A stretch of 64,000 nucleotides of DNA from Neoarius graeffei (Eukaryota > Chordata > Actinopteri > Siluriformes > Ariidae): contig NC_083582.1 in assembly GCF_027579695.1 (NCBI RefSeq), positions 3,218,378-3,282,377 of the forward strand, given 5' to 3'. The position numbers were made by a program, and so were the translations under genes. Positions within the stretch are counted from its first letter, which is position 1. Every line of letters begins with the position of its first letter. Positions 1 to 14,061 of the stretch are shown one piece after another. The notes under the pieces are model-generated. The model saw nothing but the letters and a program-made list of their open reading frames with translations, was not told where the DNA came from and did no database searches.

Positions 1-469
1 TTAGAATTCTGAGATCAAATGCGTTTGTTCTGCTGTGTTTGTCTTTTCTACTGTAGCTGGCAGAACTGGGCTTTAAGACCACACCCAGGTGTAACATGGA
101 CCTGATGTTCCTCACCCTGCTGAGACACACAGCTCAGTCTGAGCAGAACCAGGACACAGGCCGAGCTGCACACCATCTCCACCCACCGACTCCATCATCA
201 ATAATTCATATTAAAGCCAATCACCGAGCAGTGAGATCATCAGAGCCATCAGGTGGAATGAGTCAGTTAATGAGCAGCTGGAGAAGCTCTCTCTCAGCAG
301 CTGGAGAAGATGATCTTCCAGTGAGAGCAGGAGCTCTGAGCTGGGTTCCTCAGCAGGCTGAAGAGAAGTCAGCTCAGGAACTTCACTTATCTCTGGAGGC
401 TTTCTCAGGATGGCGGCGCTCTAGTTTATTTCCAATTATTGTGTGCGTGTGTGTGAGACAGATTTGGGA
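1..469. other. Sequence upstream of kcnma1, no gene recognised
   Basis: I see no recognisable exon here. An open frame of about 136 codons starts at 96 but has low-complexity, unfamiliar composition and no splice or family support, so I do not call it a gene. The stretch is probably promoter-proximal DNA of kcnma1, by position only. Confidence 0.4.
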
Positions 470-720
470 CGCCGCCTTGTCACGGTTACTGCGCAGGTTC
501 TCGTGAGCGCGCGGTCATTTCTCGAGCGCAGGCACACAGGCGCGCTCCCGACACCCTGCGCGCTCCCGAGAGTGAGGAGAGAAGCGCTTCAGCTCCCGTC
601 AGACTGCGCGCGCCCTCGAACCTGTTGCCTTCTGCAGGTGTTTGTTTATCCATCGTGATGAAGATGATGATGATGATGATGAAGCTGTGGACCTGAGGGA
701 CGGACCGGATACACGAGGTA
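470..720 (+). promoter_or_regulatory. kcnma1: CpG-rich promoter / 5' leader of kcnma1
   Basis: This stretch is clearly GC- and CpG-rich (for example GAGCGCGCGG and TGCGCGCGCCC) against AT-rich flanks. It lies 600-900 bp upstream of the first coding exon on the same strand. That is the usual setting for a TATA-less CpG-island promoter of a neuronal channel gene. No TATA box is evident. An element like an NRF1 half site (CTGCGCAGG) occurs near 488. The transcription start cannot be placed from sequence alone. Confidence 0.5.
658..696 (+). CDS. Possible upstream ORF of 12 codons, mostly Met
   Basis: ATG at 658 opens a 12-codon frame reading Met-Lys, six Met, Lys-Leu-Trp-Thr, then TGA at 694. 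It lies just downstream of the CpG-rich segment, so it would sit in the 5' leader if transcription starts upstream. Short upstream ORFs commonly lower translation of the main frame. The ATG/GAT run is also a short trinucleotide repeat whose length may vary. Whether it is transcribed is unknown. Confidence 0.3.
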   Translation: MKMMMMMMKLWT

Positions 721-1142
721 CCGAACCACATTCTTCTCCTTCACAACATGTTTAATTCGGATTCAGATCCAGATGTTTTGGGCGAATTGAAGCAGAATTA
801 CGGACTGGATGTTTGTTTGTTTGTATGAAAGCATCCGCCCCTGTGCGCACCTGAGTGACGGTGGATGTGTCCCTGAGAGGAGAAGGACGGGAATAAAGCC
901 GGTGTAAAGAGGAATAAATGAGCGGATATCCTGTCGGCTGGTTGCTTTGATGTTTCAGAGAAAACTAATCCCAAGAACGGAAAAGACTCCAAGCAAAGGA
1001 GTTTGAAAAGCAAAAAGAAAACACAGCACGGGTCGGGTTCTTTTCCATTTTAGTAAAAATCTCAAACCAAGAAGTTAAAGACCTGGTTCTTCTTTCACTA
1101 GCCATCATGTGAACATCTCATCTCATCTCTTCTCCTTGTTCA
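718..1142 (+). other. kcnma1: Candidate 5' UTR intron
   Basis: A possible donor lies at 718 (ACACGAG/GTACCG). A strong acceptor with a long CT-rich tract (CATCTCATCTCTTCTCC, then TTGTTCAG) ends at 1142. Removing 718-1142 would join the CpG-rich leader to the first coding exon. The acceptor looks good and the donor is only fair. An unspliced leader is equally possible without RNA evidence. Confidence 0.35.
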
Positions 1143-1339
1143 GGTATATCAGCACAGCTGGACTCCACGGATGTGGTTTTGAATGGATTCATTTCTAACT
1201 CTGATTCTCAGAGTCTGGATTAATCCTGATCATCCTGATGGACTTTCACCGCTCCTAAACATGACTCACTTTTGATTTCCATCCATTTCCTCAGTGGGTT
1301 TTTTTTCCTGCTCGCACTTCCCACGTTGAGCGGGTCTAC

Positions 1340-1420
1340 ATGGCCAATGAGCACTCGGGGCCCGCATGCTTCCAGCTAAAGATGGTGACGTTCGGCTCGT
1401 GCCCCCCCAAAACTCCATGA
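1340..1420 (+). other. kcnma1: Alternative out-of-frame N-terminus ending at a C7 tract
   Basis: The frame from ATG 1340 reads 26 codons (beginning [15 protein letters not shown]) and stops at 1418-1420. The stop lies ten bases beyond seven C's at 1402-1408. One additional C would bring this frame into register with the BK frame. It may therefore be the true N-terminus hidden by a homopolymer error, or a leaky upstream start. Confidence 0.4.
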
Positions 1421-1617
1421 TGGTGAACCCGAGGAAGATGGACCTGATCATCCCGTATGTTGCCAATGTGCAGTGTGACAGTAATGGCCAGCGCATGTGG
1501 TGGGCCTTCCTCGCCTCGTCTATGGTTACGTTCTTCGGCGGCCTCTTCATCATCCTGCTGTGGAGGACGGTCCGGTACCTGTGGACCGTCTGCTGTCACT
1601 GCAACACCAAAAAAAAG
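1366..1617 (+). CDS. kcnma1: kcnma1 first coding exon (BK channel N-terminus and S0)
   Basis: The exon encodes the N-terminus of the BK (Slo1, KCa1.1) channel alpha subunit, a plasma-membrane potassium channel gated by voltage and calcium. From ATG 1366 it reads 84 residues. MDLIIP at residues 25-30 matches the known MDALIIP start region. [17 protein letters not shown] leads into transmembrane S0 (about 45-66). The TVCCHC motif at 74-79 carries the S0-S1 loop cysteines that are palmitoylated in mammals. The exon ends with three Lys codons and the donor AAG/GTAAAA, phase 0. The start is uncertain: in-frame ATGs lie at 1366, 1417, 1420 and 1438, with an in-frame TGA at 1348. A different-frame ATG at 1340 encodes MANEHSG, which recalls the MANGGG start of mammalian BK, but it runs into a stop at 1418 just after a C7 tract. 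The CYTRP-like family core is Slo1 rather than Slo3. Confidence 0.9.
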
Positions 1618-2828
1618 GTAAAACACCTGTAAGGAACATTACAACTCTTCATCTTTGTTTTGTGAAGGATGTCCTGCTTGGTTAAAGGTTCTTTTGGTCC
1701 ATGATGACCCTCAGTGTCCAATCTAATGTATCCAAGAAGGAGATCGAGTCGTACTTCTCAGATTCACCACACATAAGATTTAGATCTTGGATTAGAGTCT
1801 GAGAGGCCATTTGAGTCAAAACCGCCCCGTTCTAAACTTCAGTAGTTCTGGTTGATTTTGTCTTTGTGACTTTCCCTGTTGAACTCAGCTGAGATCTTAA
1901 TCTCATTATTTTACTGAGTGAAAATTGAGCGTTTACTGTTACATGAAGGTTGGCTTCACTGTAGACTTTGGAATCTTCTGGGACATTACCCAGAAACCAT
2001 TGCAACTCTGTTCAACGTGGTGGCTGGACCAGATCCTGTGCACGCGCAGTGAGATATGAACTTTAAAGTTCTTCAGGTTGGGTTTTATCTCTGACTCCTC
2101 TATCTGTCCACCACAGGTGATCAAAGTTCAGTTCCGTGGTTATAACATCACCATTTTGACTTTGATACCAGTACATACAGCAGCTCGTGAAGCTATCTAG
2201 TTAGCAAACATGGGTGAATACATGTTGAAGGAGAAATTTTGGATTGTTGATGTTAAATCTGAAATCTTTCCTTTGGCTCCTGATGTAATCTTCCAAAAAG
2301 ATGGACACAAGCTTGCTTCTGGCTAAAGAACAGAACGGGCGAAACACAGGGAAATCTAAAGCTGCAGTGAGAGTAGAAAACTGCTGGAGTTTGTGAGATT
2401 GTGAAGTTTGGAGAAGTTGGTTCAGTTAGTAATTTTATCCTCACTGTAGCCTTTCGGCTGTGGCTAGAAATGCCGTTGTGAACACGAATAAGTGCAGTCC
2501 AGCTTTCCTGAATGAATTTAGCCGTACAGATGCTAACGTGTTTGAGTTTGTTCCTGGTTCGCTAATTCCTGAACCAAAACTGGTAGAAAACACATTCATG
2601 TGACAAAAGTTTGACCAGAAGTTTAGCTTGTTAAAATGTTTTCACACTGCCTGTTGGTGGTGATATTGTGAAATTAAGATCATTTCATTTGTTTCTCTGA
2701 CTGACAGCGAGCAGGATGAAGATTTAAACACTTTAAAGTCTAAGTTACAATTCAGACGGCATTATATTTCCCAGACGTTCTGATGGATTTAAACAAGATG
2801 GTCTGTGTGTAAATCACATGTGTACGAA
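1618..2828. other. kcnma1: Start of kcnma1 intron 1, no gene
   Basis: Intron 1 of kcnma1 runs from 1618 (GTAAAA donor) to 49122 (GTGTAG acceptor), about 47.5 kb. In this first stretch I see only unique AT-moderate intron sequence, with no exon, RNA gene or recognisable repeat. Confidence 0.6.
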
Positions 2829-4032
2829 CAGAGGTGGAGAAAGAACCCAACTTCATTACTTAAGTCAAAGTGCAGATCCCGCTGGTCAAATGTGACTCCG
2901 ATACAAGTAAAAGTTGTCCAGTCGAATTTTTACTTAAGTTAAAGTACTGAAGTACTTGCTTTTAAAAATACTTAAGTATTAAAAGTATATTTTCTGTCAA
3001 CACATTGTTGTATTATTGCCACAACGCTTACAAAACCTAACACCGTTACCAAAGACAGAAATATGAATTCACAAAATGAACGCGTGCTGTGCATCATGGT
3101 GGTTTAACGTTAAGCTAGCTAGTCAGTGAAGTGCCACCTGACATGCTAGCAAACTCTTTTCAAACTTGAAATCATATTGGGTAGCTAATGCTACTAGAAA
3201 AGAAAGATTTCTACATTCTATTTATTTGGCAAGATTATGCTAAAACATATTTCTGAAAGGACTTCAGATAAGTTAATGTTATTCATGTTAGCGTAACTCT
3301 GTTTTTACATGCTAATTAACAGTGTCCAAGTTAACTAGCTATGTGTAAACGTTAGCTGTGGACAAGGCTACGTCAACTTGGTGGGCAAATCTATAGAAAG
3401 TCATTTGAGTAACCAGACTGCACAGCTATTGCAACGTTATCGCTAGCTCTAAAAGCACAGACAACTTCATTGCAAGCTTTCTTTTGGAATAAAACATTTA
3501 TCTCCCTCAATATGCTGATGTTGGACGGTGAGTTTTTGTAGGCCGTGACATGCTTTGTTTTAGGCAAACAAAGCAAACATTTAAAACGAAACAAATCTTT
3601 ATTCCTTTCAGAAAACTGAAGCATGGGTTCTAGGTAAAGCCATGAATGCGTGCATTCCCCAGAAGAACCGCCTCCTTCCATTCTGCCATCAACTGATCAT
3701 GTTAAATAATACTGCGGAGAAATCTCTGATCTGGATTTTAACCAGTCTATGGATGTGATGTGACCCGAGTGATTACTGATCGGCTCTCAGTGTCACCTGC
3801 AAAAAAAACCCCAATCACGTTTTAGAAAAGAAAAAACATCCACTTCATAGTAACGAGTAACGAGCAGCTTGACCGAAATGTAGTGGAATAAAAAGTACAA
3901 TATTTGCCTTTCGAATGTAGTGAAATTAAATTAAAATCATAAGTTTCCAAAAAAATGAATACTCAAGTAAAGTACAGATACTCAAAAAGTGTACTTAAGT
4001 ACAGAACTCTACTTCGTTACTGTCCACCTCTG
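2829..4032. mobile_element. hAT-type non-autonomous DNA transposon
   Basis: The ends are imperfect inverted repeats: CAGAGGTGGAGAAAG at the left and CCACCTCTG at the right. They are flanked by a near-perfect 8-bp duplication, TGTACGAA at 2821 and TGTACGAC at 4033. An 8-bp duplication and a CAGAGGTGG terminus are typical of fish hAT elements. Subterminal regions share ACTTAAGT-rich motifs on both sides. At 1204 bp it contains no transposase frame, so it would depend on an enzyme supplied in trans. Confidence 0.75.
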
Positions 4033-4240
4033 TGTACGACCAGCGCACACCTCACTTTAATACACACTGATTGCTCTGATCTTTATTATAAACACTTGTT
4101 ATTGGGGGTGTGGTCAGAATTGCTCATTAGCAGGTCACATGATCATAACATGACCGTTAGAACTCAGTACCTTTCCTAAAATTCCTAAAAAGTGTCTCTT
4201 CTTCTCTGACACGCTTTTAAACCTTGTCTATATTTTATCA

Positions 4241-4276
4241 TTGTATTTATTTATTTATTTATTTATTTATTTATTT
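4241..4276. repeat. (TTTA)n microsatellite
   Basis: About nine tandem copies of a TTTA tetranucleotide. Confidence 0.9.
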
Positions 4277-4585
4277 CTGGTTTCGGAGACTGAAGAACAA
4301 ACACTAAAGCTCTTTTCCCTCATGATAAAACACCATCTTTACCATCATGTCTGTTCAAATGGGATAAATATGACCTGGAGTTCTTCATACTGCTCACTGG
4401 ATAGAGGAGAAAATCCACCGTGATCTTTCCAGACCAAAAACTGATGGACTGAAATCTGAGAGACTCTGGGAAGATTTACATCGCACACATGAGAAACTCA
4501 TCCCGTCTGAACAGGGCTCTGAGCTTCAACTAGAAAATACTATAAACCACGAGTCATAGAGTCAGAGTTAAGAGCTGCATTTAAA

Positions 4586-4611
4586 CACACACACACACAC
4601 ACACACACACG
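4586..4611. repeat. (CA)n microsatellite
   Basis: About 13 CA dinucleotides within otherwise unremarkable intron sequence. Confidence 0.9.
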
Positions 4612-5001
4612 GTAATGGAAGTTTCCGCTAGTTTCCATTTTTCTAAGTGCCCTCACGATGTCTATCTGACGATGTTTCCTCTGTGTGCTTTTGTTGACAA
4701 AGTTTTGTGTTGAATTTGTGTTTTTGTGAGAGTTATGGCTCATTAGGTGCTAAATTTAGCAACAAAGCTCGTAATTTAAACTGAGCCTAGCAGCTAAATT
4801 CATAAGCCATGTGTGTATAAGATTTAGAGTTTAATAATTAAACAACAACGCCAACCTTTATTTACTCCATCAGCTCGCTGTACAATACAATAAATAAATA
4901 TAAACTCCAATATTCAGGAGTACTGACACCTGAAATAACCAGAGGGTTAACAAGTCAGGCACCAGCTGGCATATATATATACGTATGTGTGTGTATATGT
5001 A

Positions 5002-8776
<3,775 letters not shown>

Positions 8777-9111
8777 AACAGCAGAAGTAAGTGCACCCCT
8801 GTGTTAGTTCTTTCACTGAAATGCCAAATGATTTAAAACCCTATCACCTCTCAATAATCATGTTATGTTTAAGTTTCCAAGTAAAGGATTTCCTCTTATG
8901 AACAGTCAAAACCAAATACTTTAGAAACACTGGTGCTGAAAATCTCAACTCTAAAGTAGAAACTCAATGCAACAAAAGTGAACAGACCTGTAGCCGTGTT
9001 TTCATTAACCTGCTCAATGCACAGTTTGAGACTGCGAATTAAAAAAACACGTAATGGAAACACATGGATGTTTAAAAAAAACGTTAAATATTGCAAAAAA
9101 GTTTTTATGCT

Positions 9112-9479
9112 GGGCGGCACGGTGGTGTAGTGGTTAGCGCTGTCGCCTCACAGCAAGAAGGTCCTGGGTTCGAGCCCCGGGGCCGGCGAGGGCCTTTCTG
9201 TGTGGAGTTTGCATGTTGTCCGCGTGGGTTTCCTCCGGGTGCTCCGGTTTCCCCCACAGTCCAAAGACATGCAGGTTAGGTTAACTGGTGACTCTAAATT
9301 GAGCGTAGGTGTGAATGTGAGTGTGAATGGTTGTCTGTGTCTATGTGTCAGCCCTGTGATGACCTGGCGACTTGTCCAGGGTGAACCCCGCCTTTCGCCC
9401 GTAGTCAGCTGGGATAGGCTCCAGCTCGCCTGCGACCCTGTAGAAGGATAAAGCGGCTAGAGATAATGAGATGAGATGA
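9112..9479 (+). mobile_element. tRNA-derived SINE, full length (Mermaid-like head)
   Basis: The head GGCGGCACGGTGGTGTAGTG is tRNA-like and includes a B box (GGTTCGAGCCCC). A conserved GTTTCCTCCGGGTGCTCCGG body follows, and the 3' end is a GATGAGATGAG tail. An 11-bp target duplication, GTTTTTATGCT, lies at 9101-9111 and 9480-9490. The short direct repeats and tRNA head show LINE-mediated retroposition. This family recurs throughout the window. Confidence 0.92.
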
Positions 9480-9889
9480 GTTTTTATGCTCGAATGAGGT
9501 GTTTTTTCAGACGAGTCCATAAAGCGATATTTCACAAAATTGAAATGGGAACACTAACTTTCTGAGAAAGGGCGTGCTCTGTAAAAGCTATTGTGAGACA
9601 AGAAACCCAGCTTTAATCACATAACATCCCTGAATAGAAATACAGATCACTCGCAATTGTGGTTTTGTTGAAATCTTTAAAATATTGCTTCTATTTTGAG
9701 CAAAACTGCAACAGAAACCTGTTTTCTGATCACAGACGCACACAAGTTAGAAAACCTGCGATCGCTGAAACAAAATGGAGTCCACCAGTAACTTCCAGTG
9801 AGCCTAATTACACGAACATGGTTATAAAATCACATGTGACCTCCTGAACGTTCTCAGTTTTGGACCCATGGGCTGTTTGTCTGCATGTC

Positions 9890-10870
9890 TGTTTCATGGC
9901 TCCATATAGAAAAGAAGTCCAGAGAAACTGAATAATCTGATTGTAAGACTTCCATCACAAAGATGGAAAAGGATACAGGAAAACTAAACATAAGCACCAA
10001 CTAAACATGAGTGGGGACACAGTTGCAGCAGTAATCAGGAGGTACGGAACGCACCGTAGTTCCATTAATCAGAGCCGCAGTGGGCGTCCTCTTAAAATGG
10101 TGCTACTTACACAATCTAACTGTGGAGAAAAAAAACCCCAGACGGGTAAGTGCTTCAGACTCGGCACAGGGTTTATCAATGGAGATCAGAGTTTCTGTGA
10201 CGTCTCAGACAGCATGAAGGACCTCGCATAACGTCAATGGACCTCTATGGATGGCATAAAAAAAACGCTTGCTCTTCAGCACAAAACTACAAGGCCAAAG
10301 ATGTGCTAAAGAGCATGAGAAGAAGCCTGATGAATATTAGGAGCTCATTCTTTGGTCAGCCGAGACCAAGATAAGTTTGTTTGGCTCAGATTGCATGAAC
10401 CTGACCAGGACTTGGAAACTGACAGTGAAGCATGGTGGTGGGAGCATAGCGATATGATACAGAGCTGCATGAGTGCAAAAGGTTTTGGGGAGATGACTTT
10501 TATAGATAGCCTGTGGATTTCCAAAAATACTGGCTGATGAGATGATTCCCAGCCTCCAGAAGCCTGGCAGAAGAGGAATATAATTCCAGCACGATAACCA
10601 TCCAAAGCACACTGCCAAAACCACACGAGAGAGTCTAAAGAAGAAAAAACTACGATCTGGCCAAGTTTATCACCTGACTTGAATCTAATAGAACACCTTT
10701 GGAGTGTTTTAAAGAGAAAGAAGAGCAACACAGCAGAGAGCAACTGGAGAAAAAGAGTCTCTGAAGAATGCCAGAACGTCTCTCCAGGAAACTGCGCAGC
10801 TCTGGTGTACTCTACGTCGAGGAGGATCGAGTCCGTTATCAAAAATATAGCTGGGCGTACAAAGTATTGA
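9890..10870 (+). pseudogene. Tc1 transposase remnant
   Basis: Conceptual fragments in several frames keep Tc1 landmarks: MAPYRKEVQR near 9898, VKHGGGS near 10426, HDNHPKHTAKTT near 10598 and NLIEHLWSVLKRK near 10680. The frame is broken by many stops and shifts, so it is an old inactive copy on the + strand. Confidence 0.75.
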
Positions 10871-10983
10871 AGAAATAAAAGATTTGAATCTCAGCAGTGA
10901 CTTTTGTCGCATTAAGTTCCTACTGTGCAGTCTGTATCTTTCTTTAATAACTCTAAACTGTTTTTAATTTTACAGAAAAGCAA

Positions 10984-11180
10984 ATGAAGTCATGGCCTAA
11001 AGGTTAGCGAAGCAGCTTTAGGACCAAAAGGTCGTCAGTTTGATTCCCTGGACCAGCAGGAATGGCTGAAGTGCCCTTGAGCAAGGCATCTAACCCCTAA
11101 CTGCTCCCTGGGCTGCTGTGGGTTTGTTGTACGTCCCTCTGGATAAGAGCGTCTGCTAAATGCCTGTAATGTAATGTAAA
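10984..11180 (+). mobile_element. tRNA-like SINE with L2-type 3' tail
   Basis: It starts near ATGAAGTCATGGCCTAAAGG, carries CAGTTTGATTCCC as a B-box-like element and CTTGAGCAAGGC in the body. It ends in the tail GGATAAGAGCGTCTGCTAAA shared with fish L2 LINEs, followed by a TGTAATG repeat. The tail suggests mobilisation by L2 machinery. A second copy lies at 17115-17201 plus 19590-19650. Confidence 0.75.
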
Positions 11181-11885
11181 TACTCTACTGTTCAACTTCG
11201 AAGCAATGCACTTACTGTAACGTGATAGTGTTGAACCATTTGACATTTCAGTAACACTGCTCAGGGGTGCAATTACTTCTGTTGTATCCTGTAAGTGGAA
11301 ACAGGAAGTACCGGTAACTTGTTTCACAATATTCCACAACATTAAATACAACTATAAATGGATAAAAGGTATGAAAATTATAATAAGTGGAAAATTGCTG
11401 TTGTGTGAGGGGAATAAAACACGTGGGGATGCGCTGTTAGAGGAAAATAATTAGCTTTGCAGTGGTTACAGTAACTCCATCTCTCTCACTCTCTCTCACA
11501 CACACACACACACCAAAACATACAAGCATTAGAGCCTGATTGATGAGAGCTTTATTTGTACACTAACTTTGTTCTTTTTGTTTTTTGTTTTTTTGTATTT
11601 TACCGTATTCTTGTAGTTTTGGACTTTATTCCTCTGTAGTAGTATTTTATATAATGCAGTATGACCTGGTCTGGATTTGGATGAACGGGTTCGTGACTGG
11701 ACTGGAACACAAGTTAACATACGAACCCCATTTCCAGAAAAGTTGGGATATTTTCCAAAATACAATAAAAACAAGAATCTGTGATTTGTTAATTCATGTG
11801 AACATCTTTCTGCTAAAAGCAGAAAGAAAAGATTTTCAATAGTTTTACTGACCAACTTCATTGTATTTTGTAAATATAAACAAAG

Positions 11886-12947
11886 TTAGAATTTGATTCC
11901 TGTAACACTCAAAAAAAAAGTTGGGACAGAAGCATTATTACCATTGTGTTCCATCCCCTTTCCTTTAATCACACTTTTTAATCGTATGGGATCTGAGGAT
12001 TCTAATTGTTGCAGTTTTGTGGTTGGAAATTGTCTCAATTCTTGATCGATACAAGACTTTAGCTGCTCAACAGTCTGTGGTCTCCGTTGTCTGATTCTCC
12101 TCTTCATGAAGCGCCATACATTCTCAACAGGAGACAGATCTGGACTGGCAGCAGGCCAGTCAAGCACACGCACTCTGTGACTACGAAGCCCTGTGTAGAA
12201 TGAGGCGTGGCATTGTCCTGCTCAAATAAGCATGGACTTCCTGGGAAGAGACGTCACCTTGATGAATGGTACCTTCACACACATGCATCTCCCCCATGCC
12301 ATGGGCACTGATCCCCCCCCCGCCATACCATCACAGATGCTGCTTTTACACCTTTCTCTGATAACAAACTGGATGGTTGTGTTCACCTTTGACACTGAGA
12401 ACTCGATGTCCGGTTTTCCTGAAAACGAGCTGAACTGTGACTCATCTGACCACAGCACACGTTTCCACTGTCTTTCAGTCCATCTGAGATGAGTTCCAGC
12501 CCAGAGAAATCGGCGGTGTTTCTGTATAGAGTTGATGAATGGCTTTCTCCTTGTGTAATACAGTTTCAGGTTGCGTTTCTGGATGCAGCGGTGGACTGTG
12601 TTCAGTGACGACGGTTTTCTGAAGTCCTCCCGAGCCCATGTGGCTGTATTTGTCACATTAGCATGACGGTTTCTCAGGCAATGCTGCCTGAGAGCTCGAA
12701 GATCACACCCATTCAACAGTGGTTTCTGACCCCGCCCTTTACACACTGAGATGTCTCTGAATTCCCTGAATCTTTTCACAATATTATGTTCTGTAGATTT
12801 TGAAAGACCTAACATCTTGCATTGAGAAATGTTCTTTTTGAATTGAGAAACAATTCGCTCATGAATTTCAGCACAAAGCAGTGAGCCACGCCCATCCTTA
12901 CTCGCACAGACAATATTATGTTCTGTAGATTTTGAAAGACCTAACAT
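11886..12947 (-). pseudogene. Tc1 transposase remnant with duplicated N-terminal segment
   Basis: The minus-strand frames 12222-12947 and 11886-12173 carry LGLSKSTEHNIVKRFRE (helix-turn-helix), VLWSDESQFSSFSG (first Asp) and WPAASPDLSPVENVW (catalytic Glu). The second-Asp region is degraded, and frameshifts separate the two pieces. The N-terminal segment is present twice because of a 132-bp tandem duplication. It cannot make a working enzyme. Confidence 0.8.
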
Positions 12948-13037
12948 CTTGCATTGAGAAATGTTCTTTTTGAATTGAGGAACAATTCTCTCATGAATTT
13001 CAGCACAAAGCAGTGAGCCACGCCCATCCTTACTCGC
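12779..13037. repeat. 132-bp tandem duplication inside the Tc1 transposase
   Basis: The segment starting CAATATTATGTTCTGTAGAT at 12779 is repeated at 12911 with only a few substitutions. It covers the DNA-binding N-terminus of the transposase. Confidence 0.9.
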
Positions 13038-13426
13038 TAACTCAAAATGTCAAGAAACATTTGTTAAAAAAAAAAAAAGATATTCAAGTAACACCATTCT
13101 GGAAGATTCCACAATACGCAGGTTAACTGGTCACATGATTGGGTTTAAAAGGAGCAACACCAAAGGCTCATTGGTGCTGCTCCTTTTAAACCCAATCATG
13201 TGACCAGTTAACCTGCGTATTGTGGAATCTTCCAGAATGGTGTTACTTGAATATCTTTTTTTTTTTTTTTTTTAAACATATGTTTCTTGACGACCTGGCG
13301 ACTTGTCCAGGGTGTACCCCGCCTTTCGCCCGTAGTCAGCTGGGATAGGCTCCAGCTTGCCTGCGACCCTGTAGAAGGATAAAGCGACTAGAGATGATGA
13401 GATGTTTCTTGACATTTTGAGTTAGC
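13036..13426. repeat. Near-perfect inverted repeat, arms about 128 bp
   Basis: The left arm 13036-13163 pairs with 13171-13291 and continues at 13411-13426 after an inserted SINE fragment. The loop is 7 bp (AGGCTCA). Arms include GGTTAACTGGTCACATGATT and its complement and a poly-A/poly-T block. Only a few mismatches are visible. It sits next to the Tc1 transposase start and abuts the L1 3' end. Confidence 0.88.
13292..13404 (+). mobile_element. 5'-truncated SINE fragment
   Basis: The 113-bp 3' part of the Mermaid-like SINE (GACCTGGCGACTTGTCC to GATGAGATG) is flanked by a 9-bp duplication TTTCTTGAC at 13283-13291 and 13405-13413. It has landed in one arm of the inverted repeat. Confidence 0.88.
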
Positions 13427-13790
13427 TATACAGAGTATACAATAACATACAACATGAACTTCAACAACCCCACCCATCAAGCATCTCATCCACCAAGGGC
13501 CACAGAAAGGAAAAATAAATAAACAAATGGAAAATAAGAAAAAGTAAGAATACATCGAGCCATAAAATCAAACACGCAGTGCAACGCCACTAAAAAAAAC
13601 AGAATGCACAGACAAGAGAGCGACAGCACCCAGACGATTAGAGTGTAGAGCAATAAAATTCAAGGGTCAAGGGCACAGTGCAGATCTGCGCTTTCAAGAA
13701 AAGGCCCCAGATTTCATAGAATTCACAAAGCCGATGTTTAATACTATAAGTTGGCTTCTCTAAAGCCAGACACAATGATAATTCTTTAAG

Positions 13791-14061
13791 TCAGTGACTA
13801 ATAGGGGGACAAGACATGTTTTTCCAATATATGGCAATGAGACGTTTTGAATGGACAAGGCAAAGATTAATCAAATTGATTTCATGCAATTTTAAGGAAA
13901 GATTTTCAGGATAGAGGCCTGAGATACAGAATTTAGGGGAGATAGGAATGGGTTTGGAAATTATTTGGGAAATTATATTGTAGAACTTTGAGTGGGTGGG
14001 TGGAGCACAGAAGGACGGCAGGCCAGAACTGAGTTTCCCAAAACTCTTTAACACTTTTCAG
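13791..14061 (-). pseudogene. L1 ORF2 C-terminal fragment
   Basis: The minus-strand frame contains LKSFGKLSSGLPSFC and LHEINLINLCLVHSKRLIA, in the style of the L1 ORF2p C-terminus. It is separated from its upstream part by the LTR-like insertion at 14062-14290. Confidence 0.65.

Larger units (their letters stand above)
8777..11284 (+). mobile_element. Old Tc1-like transposon carrying two SINEs
   Basis: The termini are inverted copies of CAGAAGTAAGTGCACCCC (left, 8781) and GGGGTGCAATTACTTCTG (right, 11264), with TA on both sides. A full SINE (9112-9479) and an L2-tailed SINE (10984-11180) have inserted inside it. The transposase is heavily decayed. Confidence 0.8.

Noticed and set aside
96-506. 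136-codon open frame upstream of kcnma1
   Set aside because: No family resemblance, low-complexity composition and no splice signals that would join it to the BK frame.
9112-9200. tRNA genes suggested by A/B-box-like sequences at SINE heads (also 14700, 21900, 37080, 41704)
   Set aside because: Each has a long SINE body and a target duplication, so they are retroposed copies rather than tRNA genes.
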